From Zoogloea sp035335645 (GTDB lineage Bacteria; Pseudomonadota; Gammaproteobacteria; Burkholderiales; Rhodocyclaceae), in NCBI GenBank assembly GCA_035335645.1, contig DAOQMM010000004.1, positions 1-64,000 on the forward strand: 64,000 bases of DNA. The letters are read 5' to 3'. A model generated the notes under the pieces. That model ran no database searches. It was given only the letters and a program-made list of their open reading frames with translations, and was not told the origin of the DNA. The translations under genes and the position numbers were made by a program. Within the stretch, counting starts at the first letter, position 1, and each line of letters starts with the position of its first letter. Of this stretch, positions 50,385 through 58,192 are shown piece by piece.

Positions 50385-51433
50385 GCATTCTCCTTCTGGG
50401 ATTGCCCGTAGCCGTAGCCATAGCCGTAACCGTATCCGTAGCCATAACCGTAGCCGTAAGCACCGGAGCCCGCCTGGAGCGCCTTGTTGAGCAGCATCAG
50501 CTTCACCGGGCAGGCCTCGATCGTGGAGATCGCCTGCTTGACCGCGGCCTGCGTGGTCTTGTTGGACTCCACCACCATCACGATCTGGCCCATGTGGGTC
50601 GCCAGCACGCGGGATTCCGTCGTCACCAGCAGCGGCGGCGAATCGAACACCACGATCCGGTCGGAATATCGGACGGCCAGCTCAGCCAGCAGGTTGTTCA
50701 TGGCGTCGGACGCCAGCAGCTCCGTCGCGCGCGGATGGGGCGTACCCGCCGGCAACAGGGTGAGCTTGTCGATGTTGGTCTTGAGCAGCACATCACCGAG
50801 TTCCACGTCATCCGTGGTCAGGACGTCCATCAGACCCTTCTTCGGCGGCAGACCCAGGATGTTCAGAATGGATGGACGGGATACGTCGGCGTCGATCAGC
50901 AGCACCGTGTGGTCGAGTTCCATGGCCATGCTGATGGCCAGATTGATGGAACTGAAGCTCTTGCCCTCGCCGGGCAGGGAGCTGGTGACCATGATGAGGT
51001 TTGCACTGTCTACCGCCGCCGCGCCCTTGCCCTGGATATTGCGCAGCAGCGGCCGCTTGATGATCCGGTATTCGTCACCGATCAGGGAACGTGGCGCATT
51101 GGGCGTCACCACGCCGATGGACGCGAGGCGTTCGAGATCGATCTCGACGCTGCGGGCGGTTGATGCGCGGGGGCGGGACGACACTGACGCTTCGGGCGCC
51201 GCAGACGGAACCGGCAACGGCACCTCGGCCACCGGGGCAGCCTCTACGGTCACGGCAGCGGTCACCGCCGCGATCACGGGCGCAGGCTGTTCGACCGGCG
51301 TGCCGACCGGCTCGATGCGCCCCTCGGCCGATCCGGCAACCGGTGCGGCCTCGACCGTCGCACCGGCGCTGGCAGCCGCGGCCGCCTTCTGAAGTTGTTC
51401 GAGCCGTTCAACGGCCTTTTCGATAATGCTCAT
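50381..51433 (-). CDS. XrtA-associated tyrosine autokinase (TIGR03018 / EpsG type)
   Basis: 350 residues. The kinase domain (about 110-320) is a BY-kinase: VTSSLPGEGKSFSSINLAIS for Walker A, VLLIDADVSRPSILNIL for Walker A', and RIVVFDSPPLLV for Walker B. The first 105 residues are an alanine/valine/proline-rich linker following a MSIIEKAVERLEQLQK helix, as in EpsG proteins that pair with a separate chain-length regulator. The C-terminal tail has nine Tyr-Gly repeats, the autophosphorylation tyrosines. It controls polymer length by cycling its phosphorylation state with the neighbouring Wzc-like membrane protein, whose gene ends nine bases upstream. Its stop overlaps the outer-membrane protein start. 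Confidence 0.92.
   Translation of the reverse strand: MSIIEKAVERLEQLQKAAAAASAGATVEAAPVAGSAEGRIEPVGTPVEQPAPVIAAVTAAVTVEAAPVAEVPLPVPSAAPEASVSSRPRASTARSVEIDLERLASIGVVTPNAPRSLIGDEYRIIKRPLLRNIQGKGAAAVDSANLIMVTSSLPGEGKSFSSINLAISMAMELDHTVLLIDADVSRPSILNILGLPPKKGLMDVLTTDDVELGDVLLKTNIDKLTLLPAGTPHPRATELLASDAMNNLLAELAVRYSDRIVVFDSPPLLVTTESRVLATHMGQIVMVVESNKTTQAAVKQAISTIEACPVKLMLLNKALQAGSGAYGYGYGYGYGYGYGYGYGQSQKENA
50405..50458 (-). repeat. in-frame hexanucleotide repeat encoding nine Tyr-Gly units
   Basis: Nine tandem imperfect copies of a 6-base unit (TAC/TAT followed by GGN on the coding strand), each encoding Tyr-Gly. All copies are in frame and only wobble bases differ. The array forms the autophosphorylated C-terminal tail of the tyrosine kinase. 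Length changes by slippage would keep the frame and alter tyrosine number. Confidence 0.9.
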
Positions 51434-51442
51434 ATCCGCCTC

Positions 51443-52999
51443 TCACGCGACCTTGGCCAGCAACAACCAGACGGTCATCGCCCCGAACAGCCCCACCAGG
51501 GCACCTACTCCGCCGAGGAACACGATGCGGCCGCGACGTTGCGTGCCCATCCGCTCGGGGTCCGCGATCATGCTCACCGCGCCGAGAACCGGCAGACCGG
51601 TGACATCGCGCAGAACCTGCATGTCGGTGAACACGGGACGGATCTGACTCATCATGAAGCTCACGACAGCGCCCAGCAGCAACGCCGCCAAGCCGGCACC
51701 CGGCATCAGCAGCAGGCGGTTGGGGGCCGCGGGCTTGCTCGGCAAGGTCGGTGGATCGATCAGGCGGAAGTCCGCGACACCCGAGGTCGCCCCCATTTCC
51801 ACGGCCATGGTGGCCGACTCGCGGCGGGCCACGAGGGCGTCGTAGTTCTTCTTGTTGATGTCGTGGTCCCGGTTCAGCTGCGTGTATTCGGCCTCGAGCT
51901 GCGGCACCATGCGCGACGCGGACGACAGATTCTGCTGGCGCGCCTCGTATTCCGACACGCGGGCCTTCAGGGACGCCACATTGGCTTCCGCCTCGGCTAG
52001 GGACATCTTCATCTGCTGGAACACCGGGTTGCTGTTGATCGACCCGACGGTGCTCGGCCCGGCCTTGCGCCGGGACTGGATTTCCTGATTCTTCTGGGCT
52101 TCCAGCTGTTCGATCACCTTGCGCGTGCCGATCACGTCCGGATGTTGATCGGTATATTTCTGCAGCAGGGAATCCAGATTCTTCTTCTGGGCCTCGATGC
52201 GGCCATCGAGTTCAGGGACTGACACCGATGCGAGGGCGGAACTGCTGGGATTCTCCGGCAGCAGGACGGGATCCTCGCCTGCCAGTTGACGCTTCAGTGC
52301 GTCACGGGAATTCTCGGCTTCGCGCAGGGCGAGACGGGCCTGATTGAGCTGTTCGTTCACTTCGCCCATCTTCGAGAAATAATCCCGACCGCCAGCCCCC
52401 ATGGTGCTCAGATTGCGCAGTTTGAATTCCTTCAGGCGGTTTTCGGCCTCCTCGAGCTTCTGCTCGTAGGTCTTAATCTGCTCTTCGATGAACTTGCGCG
52501 CCGTATCGGAATCCTTGCGCTTGTCGCCGAGACCGGACTCCACGAAGATCGAGACGAGGGACTGCACGACACGCTTGGCGCGTTCCGCGTTGGTGTCCTT
52601 GTAGGCCAGCGTGTAGATGTTGTCACGACCCGCCTCGCGGATCTCGAGGGCCTTGGTCACGCCGACGATCAGGGCCTCGCGCTCTTCCTTGGTCTTGACG
52701 GCCAGGTCCAGGTCGGCCATGCGGATCAGCTTTTCCACGTTGGGGCGGCTGATCAGTGTGCGGGAAAGGATGTTGATCTGCTGTTCCACGTTGGGCTGCA
52801 CGGCAAGCCCCGACATCAGCGGCCGCAGGATGGACTGGGTATCCACGTAGACCCGCGCCGAAGACTCGTAGCGGTCGGGTAGCAGATACACCGTGGCGGC
52901 CGCAATCGGGCCGACGATCCACGCCGCCGCGAGCCCCCACCAGCGGTACAGCCACATGCCGCGGAGGATGACCGACAGCTGTCTTAAGATATCTTCCAT
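51443..52999 (-). CDS. XrtA system polysaccharide chain-length determinant (Wzz/Wzc-like, TIGR03007 type)
   Basis: 518 residues. The first transmembrane segment (LAAAWIVGPIAAATVYLLPD) opens a Wzz domain with YESSARVYVDTQSILRPLMS. A long coiled-coil region fills about 150-390 (EEQIKTYEQKLEEAENRLKE, QLEAQKNQEIQSRRKAG). The C-terminal Wzz/GNVR motif is seen in RLIDPPTLPSKPAAPNRLLL, followed by the second membrane helix. There is no kinase domain; that function is on the following gene product. It sits in the inner membrane with its coiled coil in the periplasm and contacts the export lipoprotein. It is preceded by a 58-base gap that carries a hairpin. Confidence 0.93.
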   Translation of the reverse strand: MEDILRQLSVILRGMWLYRWWGLAAAWIVGPIAAATVYLLPDRYESSARVYVDTQSILRPLMSGLAVQPNVEQQINILSRTLISRPNVEKLIRMADLDLAVKTKEEREALIVGVTKALEIREAGRDNIYTLAYKDTNAERAKRVVQSLVSIFVESGLGDKRKDSDTARKFIEEQIKTYEQKLEEAENRLKEFKLRNLSTMGAGGRDYFSKMGEVNEQLNQARLALREAENSRDALKRQLAGEDPVLLPENPSSSALASVSVPELDGRIEAQKKNLDSLLQKYTDQHPDVIGTRKVIEQLEAQKNQEIQSRRKAGPSTVGSINSNPVFQQMKMSLAEAEANVASLKARVSEYEARQQNLSSASRMVPQLEAEYTQLNRDHDINKKNYDALVARRESATMAVEMGATSGVADFRLIDPPTLPSKPAAPNRLLLMPGAGLAALLLGAVVSFMMSQIRPVFTDMQVLRDVTGLPVLGAVSMIADPERMGTQRRGRIVFLGGVGALVGLFGAMTVWLLLAKVA

Positions 53000-53018
53000 C
53001 AGGAATTTCCGGTAGCGC

Positions 53019-53042
53019 TCCCCGGCCTGCCGGCCAGGGAGT
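53019..53042 (-). other. intercistronic hairpin between export lipoprotein and chain-length genes
   Basis: Arms CTCCC and GGGAG plus GGCC/GGCC with one C-A mismatch and a 4-nt loop form about nine pairs in the 58-bp gap. No T-run follows on the leftward strand. It may cause partial termination or protect the upstream message, so that the first gene is made in excess. Confidence 0.4.
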
Positions 53043-53057
53043 CAGACATGAGAACGA

Positions 53058-53663
53058 TCAGAACCAGCTCTGGGGGATGATCACAACGTCGCCGGGCTTG
53101 ACTTCGGCGTTGGCGGACACGTCGCCGCGCTTGATGAGGTCACGCAGACGCACGCCGTATTCGGCGTTGTTGTCGGAGGTCCGCAGGATCTTGGCCCGGT
53201 TGCCGTCCGCGAAATCGGTCAGACCACCCACCGCGATCATCACGTCGAGGAGCGTCATCTTCTGCTTGTACGACAAGGTCTGCGGCCGGGCCACTTCGCC
53301 CACGACCCGCACCTGCTCGGCGTAAGGGCCGACAAAGTCGGTGACGATGACCGTGACGACCGGGTCCCGGATGTACTTGGAAAGCGCCTTTTCGATCTCG
53401 CGGGCAAGGGTGCTGGAGTCACGACCGGAGGCCGGCAGGTCTTCCACCAGCGGTGTCGTGATCTTGCCGTCGGGACGGACCGGCACCGTCATGGACAATT
53501 CGGGGTTGCGCCAGACCACGATGTTGACCTTGTCACCGGGGCCGATCAGATAGTTGTACTCGGGCGTGGTGGCTGTCGCCGGCGGAGGCGGCAGTTTGGT
53601 GGCGCAGCCCGTTGCAAGGACCACCGCCAGGGTCAGGAGACCCGTCGTCACGATGCGTTTCAT
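53058..53663 (-). CDS. XrtA/PEP-CTERM system exopolysaccharide export lipoprotein (Wza-like, TIGR03027 type)
   Basis: 201 residues. A lipobox (TLAVVLATGC) makes Cys20 the lipidated residue, so the protein is attached to the outer membrane. The polysaccharide-export domain follows with YLIGPGDKVNIVVWRNPELS and VPVRPDGKITTPLVEDLPAS. Next comes a SLBB domain (EQVRVVGEVARPQTLSYKQK, MTLLDVMIAVGGLTDFADGN). It is shorter than Wza, lacking its C-terminal amphipathic helix, as usual for this family. It is the first gene of the 27-kb leftward array. Confidence 0.93.
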   Translation of the reverse strand: MKRIVTTGLLTLAVVLATGCATKLPPPPATATTPEYNYLIGPGDKVNIVVWRNPELSMTVPVRPDGKITTPLVEDLPASGRDSSTLAREIEKALSKYIRDPVVTVIVTDFVGPYAEQVRVVGEVARPQTLSYKQKMTLLDVMIAVGGLTDFADGNRAKILRTSDNNAEYGVRLRDLIKRGDVSANAEVKPGDVVIIPQSWF

Positions 53664-53773
53664 AGACTACTTCCCCTGTACATGGCCCTAAATCGGCCTG
53701 GAATGATAACGAGCGGATATTACGGCAGAGAACAGCGCTTCCCGGAGAAAAACGTCACGAGCAACAAAACCTT

Positions 53774-53790
53774 TAATGCACGTGCTATTA
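53774..53790. promoter_or_regulatory. palindrome in the upstream region of the large eps array
   Basis: A 17-base imperfect palindrome with a perfect core GCACGTGC and flanks TAAT / ATTA (one extra T). It lies about 110 bp before the export-lipoprotein start, in an AT-richer part of the 190-bp region (53664-53855) that must hold the array promoter. I see no strong -10/-35 pair, only weak candidates such as TATCAT near 53703-53708 on the leftward strand. A regulator site is inferred. Confidence 0.4.
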
Positions 53791-53813
53791 CATCCGGGTT
53801 GGGAAGCCTATCC

Positions 53814-53856
53814 AGCCGGCAAGCGGGCCATCGCGGCCCGCCCGGGGACGCCGGCT
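53814..53856 (-). terminator. nested hairpin after the DUF1302 gene
   Basis: An inner perfect 7-bp stem GCGGGCC / GGCCCGC (53823-53841) lies inside outer arms AGCCGGC (53814-53820) and GCCGGCT (53850-53856). The outer arm overlaps the stop codon. No T-run follows leftward, so it may be a weak or Rho-assisted terminator that insulates the eps promoter. Confidence 0.5.
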
Positions 53857-55168
53857 CAGAACGACCAGCGGGCCTGCGTGTAGGCCCTGTCGCGCGTGTC
53901 GTACATGCCGAAGAGCCCGGTGGATTGGCCACCGAAGCTGTCCACGCCAAACACGACCTTGAGGTTGCGGCTCGCGGACCAGACGAGTTTGGGCCGGAAC
54001 ATGAAGTCGGTACGATTGACACTGGAGACGAACAGGGCTTCCGCCTCCCAGTTGTTGGAGAGCTTGGTGTTCAGCAGCACGCTGGCGCCGCCTTCGATCC
54101 GATCCTGACCGATTCGGGGGTCGAAATCCAGGTAACGCCGGGCGAAATACTGGAGATTCACACGCCCGTCCCGGAATGCGGGGATGTCCACCCCGACGAC
54201 GTAATCCAGCGTGTTCTGGGCAATCAGACCGAAGTCTACGGTGGGATCGAGGGTGTTGAATTCGCGCCCGCGGGTCTGCACCAGTTCGCCCTTCAGCACA
54301 AAGGCGCCGAGATCCTTAGAGACCGTGCCGCCCGCCTGACTGATGCGCAGGTGACGCGGCTCGAACACCGGAGAAGTGATGCTGCCCAGACGGAAGAAGG
54401 TCTGCGAAACGTCCATGCTGCGATAGTAGAAGCCGGACACATCCCAGCCTGCGGCAAGGGTGGACAGCCTCCCGCCCCAGTTGGTATTGCCCAGGGAATT
54501 GGACGGTTTGACCTCCCCCAGCACCGGCACGCCGGCCGGGATCGGATAGAACTCCGCGCCAGGCTTGCCGATCCGGTCATAGGACGGCACCGGGATCCAG
54601 ATCAGCTCGGCGTGGGTATCGCCGAAGTAGTACTCGCCCCGCGCCGCCCACTGCGGAATCCGCAACTGGTCGAAATCGGGCAGGTAAAACGTCCGCAGAT
54701 CCCGCGCAGACACGACATCGGCGAAGAACAGTCCGACCATCTCGCCCCACACGATGTGCTGACGGCCGAGACGCACATCCACATCACCGACCGAGAAGTC
54801 CACATAGGTCTCGCGCAGATCGAAGCCCAGTTGCTGATCACGACGCACCGCATCCGGGTAGAACCCATTGTCGATGGCGAACACCGCGTCGGCGTCCGCC
54901 CGACCCGAGATCTTCCACTTCAGACCAGCGCTGCCACCGGTCGCCCCCAATTCCAGACGCGAGCGGGCCATGGACCAGTGCTCGGGGCTGGCATAGGTGC
55001 GCGCCAGGTCGAACTGCAGCACACCCGTCGTGCGTGCCCCCTCGTCCGCCACATCCAGGCCCGCATCGTCCCCTTCTTCATCAGCGTGGACAGGCGTGCC
55101 GGTGCACAGGGCCAGTGCGGCCAGAAGCGCCGCGGCATTGCGGGCGAGCGTCGTCGTTTTCATAGGAT

Positions 55169-55172
<4 letters not shown>
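53856..55172 (-). CDS. DUF1302-type outer-membrane protein
   Basis: 438 residues. The signal peptide is clear (ALLAALALCTGTPVHADEEG). The rest is beta-rich with barrel-like strands: LRETYVDFSVGDVDVRLGRQ, GRQHIVWGEMVGLFFADVVS, GVDIPAFRDGRVNLQYFARR and the C-terminal YTQARWSF, which ends in Phe. The GRQ-x-x-WGE motif is typical of DUF1302 proteins, often found beside LolA-like proteins and RND or ABC transporters. The ATG at 55172 overlaps the ABC ATPase stop by four bases, so the two proteins are made together; an ATG at 55163 is also possible. Role unknown; probably lipid or lipoprotein trafficking at the outer membrane. Confidence 0.75.
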
Positions 55173-55915
<743 letters not shown>

Positions 55916-55957
55916 GTACGCGCTGCACTATGTTGTTTGCTTGCGAAGGATAACACC

Positions 55958-56743
55958 GTGACCCCTCAAAATCCCCTCTGGCCCCGCCGGAATCTGCTCT
56001 TCCGCCTCCTGCCGGCAGCCCTGCTGGCCCTTTCCAGCCTGCCCATCCATGCGGAAGACGACGAATTCGCGAAAAACCTCGTCGCCAAGGCCGATGAAGT
56101 GCGCTTTCCCCGCGAAGGATTCCAGGTGGACATCATCGTGGATTCGACGAGCCCGGGCGAAGATCCGGACCAGCACAAGTACCGGATTCTATCCAAAGGC
56201 AATGAGAACACGATTGTGCAGACCCTCGAGCCGGCGTCCGATCGGGGCCAGGCCATGCTGATGCGGGGCCGCGACCTGTGGGTCTATCTGCCCAATGTCT
56301 CGCAGCCGGTGCGTCTGTCCCTCGCCCAGCGTCTGACGGGACAGGTCGCCAACGGCGATCTGGCGCGCGCCAACTTCGCCGGTGACTATGATCCGAAGCT
56401 GTTACGGACTGACACGCTGGATGGCGACAAGGTGCACGTCCTGGAACTGCGTGCCAACGACCGCAGCGTCACCTACAGCAAGGTGCTCTACTGGGTGCGC
56501 GCCTCCAACAATTACCCGGTCAGGGCCGAGTTCTACTCGGCCTCCGACCGCTTGATGAAGACCTGTCGCTTCGAGAAGTACCAGACCCTGGGCGGTCGTG
56601 CCCGCCCAACCCAGCTGATCATGGAGGACGCACTGCGCAAGGGCGACATGTCGGTCCTGCATTACTCGCACATGGCGCTCAAGGATCTGCCGGACCGCAT
56701 TTTCACCAAGCAGTACATGGACAAACTGAATCGGGTCGATTAA
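55958..56743 (+). CDS. LolA-like outer-membrane lipoprotein-sorting protein
   Basis: 261 residues from a GTG at 55958 with GAAGGA eight bases upstream. A signal peptide (LLFRLLPAALLALSSLPIHA) is followed by a LolA/LolB-like half-barrel: FQVDIIVDSTSPGEDPDQHK, GQAMLMRGRDLWVYLPNVSQ, NGDLARANFAGDYDP and the C-terminal RPTQLIMEDALRKGDMS. This matches the outer-membrane lipoprotein-sorting family found beside RND or LolD-type transporters. It is periplasmic and should carry a lipid or lipoprotein. Its start is 42 bases from the divergent ABC ATPase, so the two promoters overlap and may be co-regulated. Confidence 0.85.
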   Translation: MTPQNPLWPRRNLLFRLLPAALLALSSLPIHAEDDEFAKNLVAKADEVRFPREGFQVDIIVDSTSPGEDPDQHKYRILSKGNENTIVQTLEPASDRGQAMLMRGRDLWVYLPNVSQPVRLSLAQRLTGQVANGDLARANFAGDYDPKLLRTDTLDGDKVHVLELRANDRSVTYSKVLYWVRASNNYPVRAEFYSASDRLMKTCRFEKYQTLGGRARPTQLIMEDALRKGDMSVLHYSHMALKDLPDRIFTKQYMDKLNRVD

Positions 56744-56749
56744 CCCGAT
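56730..56749. terminator. short inverted repeat at the end of the LolA-like gene
   Basis: Arms ATCGGGT (56730-56736) and ACCCGAT (56743-56749) with a 6-nt loop span the stop codon, in the 14-bp gap between convergent genes. No T-tract is seen on either side. Confidence 0.3.
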
Positions 56750-56757
56750 GCGCCCCT

Positions 56758-57444
56758 TCAGGCCAGCGTGACAGGGGCTTCCCCGGCGGGCGGAGCGATG
56801 CGAGGCAGGCCGGCGTACAGCGCCTGCCGCAATGCCTCGGCACCGCCCGCCGGTTCGTCGAGATCCAGCCTGCGCACCACGCCGGCAATCCGCAGGTCGG
56901 CGCCGTCCGCATCGACACCCAGGATGGTCACGCCGGCCGGCGCAGTGCGCGCCAATTCGGCGGTCAGCTCGCGCTCCACGGTGGCAGTTGGCTGCCAGCC
57001 CGTCGCAGGCGCGTCACACCAGCCCATGCGCGCGAAGCCTCCGATCAGACGTACGCGCTCGATGCCCATCCGGAAGAAGCGGAAATCCCCGAGCTGCAGA
57101 TAATCTGCCGCTTCCGGCCGGTAGGACAGATAACGTTCGCGCGCCGCGGGCTCGAGATCGCAGGGCACGACATGCCCCATGAGGGTCGCCCGCGGCTGCT
57201 CGAGGGGCGACGTCGAGGTTTCCGCCACCAGCAGACTGGCCCGTGAATCGGCCAGCAGATTGCGGGTGTGTTCGGCCAGAGCACTGATCAGGAAGAGCGG
57301 CGCGCCACCACCATCCAGGGCGTAAGGCAACAAGGTGACAAAAGGGTAGCCCGGCATCGTCACCGACCGGGTTCCAAGCGCGCCCTGATTGCAGGACCGC
57401 AGGAGCGCCCGGACTTCCCGCGGATCGACTTGAGTCACGCCCAC
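56758..57444 (-). CDS. HugZ-like heme-utilisation / pyridoxamine-phosphate-oxidase-like protein
   Basis: 228 residues. A split-barrel fold of the PNPOx type is indicated by LRSCNQGALGTRSVTMPGYP, FVTLLPYALDG, LFLISALAEHTRNLLADSRA and SLLVAETSTSPLEQPRATLM. Then comes FFRMGIERVRLIGGFARMG, which is usual in HugZ-family proteins. The C-terminal DUF2470-like part (VTILGVDADGADLRIAGVVR, RLDLDEP) is also present. HugZ members bind and may degrade heme; others only bind flavin. The gene follows rlmB with one base between, so it is part of the rnr-rlmB transcript. Heme function is family knowledge, not shown here. Confidence 0.78.
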   Translation of the reverse strand: MGVTQVDPREVRALLRSCNQGALGTRSVTMPGYPFVTLLPYALDGGGAPLFLISALAEHTRNLLADSRASLLVAETSTSPLEQPRATLMGHVVPCDLEPAARERYLSYRPEAADYLQLGDFRFFRMGIERVRLIGGFARMGWCDAPATGWQPTATVERELTAELARTAPAGVTILGVDADGADLRIAGVVRRLDLDEPAGGAEALRQALYAGLPRIAPPAGEAPVTLA

Positions 57445-57445
57445 C

Positions 57446-58192
57446 TCAGGCGCCCCGCTGGCGGCGTGTCTCGAACAGACAGATCCCGCTCGCCACCGAC
57501 ACGTTCAGGCTTTCGACGGAGCCGTACATGGGAATCCTCACCAGCTCGTCGCAGGTTTCGCGCGTGAGCCGACGCAGACCGTCTCCTTCAGCGCCCAGTA
57601 CCCAGGCCACGGACGCCTTCTGCTCCACCTCGTAAAGGGATTTGTCCGCCTCGCCCGCCGTACCAAGCACCCACACGCCGGCTTCCTGCATCTCCCGCAA
57701 GGCGCGGGCCAGATTGGTGACGGTGATGTAAGGCACGGTGTCCGCCGCACCGCTCGCCACCTTGACGGCCGTGGCGTTGAGGCCGACCGCCCGGTCTTTG
57801 GGCGCAATGACCGCGTGGGCACCGGCAGCGTCCGCCACCCGCAGGCAGGCACCCAGATTATGGGGATCCTGGATGCCGTCCAGGACCAGCAGGAGGGCTG
57901 CGCCGTCGAGGCTGTCGAGCAGGTCCGGCAGCATGACCTCCCGCCGCCGGCCATCGATGCGCGCGACAACGCCCTGATGACGGCGCGTGCCGACCATCTT
58001 GTCGAGACGTTCGCCTTCGGAGGGAATCAGGCGCACACCCAGTTGCTCGGCCTGACGGAGGAAGTCCCGCGCGCGGCCGTCCGAACGCTGGGCGTCGATG
58101 TAGATTTCGAAAACCGCTTCCGGATCGTGACGCAGCTTGGCCAGGACCGCGTGAAAACCATAGATGAGACGGGAACTGGCGGATTCAGACAC
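57446..58192 (-). CDS. rlmB: 23S rRNA (guanosine-2'-O-)-methyltransferase RlmB
   Basis: 248 residues. It methylates the 2'-OH of G2251 in 23S rRNA with SAM. The SpoU substrate-binding domain starts RLIYGFHAVLAKL, and the SPOUT knot is clear in LDGIQDPHNLGACLRVADAA, VLGAEGDGLRRLTRETCDEL and IPMYGSVESLNVSVASGICL. The GTG at 58192 overlaps the end of rnr by eight bases, which fixes this start. The pairing with rnr upstream is the usual order in gammaproteobacteria and betaproteobacteria. Confidence 0.95.
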   Translation of the reverse strand: MSESASSRLIYGFHAVLAKLRHDPEAVFEIYIDAQRSDGRARDFLRQAEQLGVRLIPSEGERLDKMVGTRRHQGVVARIDGRRREVMLPDLLDSLDGAALLLVLDGIQDPHNLGACLRVADAAGAHAVIAPKDRAVGLNATAVKVASGAADTVPYITVTNLARALREMQEAGVWVLGTAGEADKSLYEVEQKASVAWVLGAEGDGLRRLTRETCDELVRIPMYGSVESLNVSVASGICLFETRRQRGA

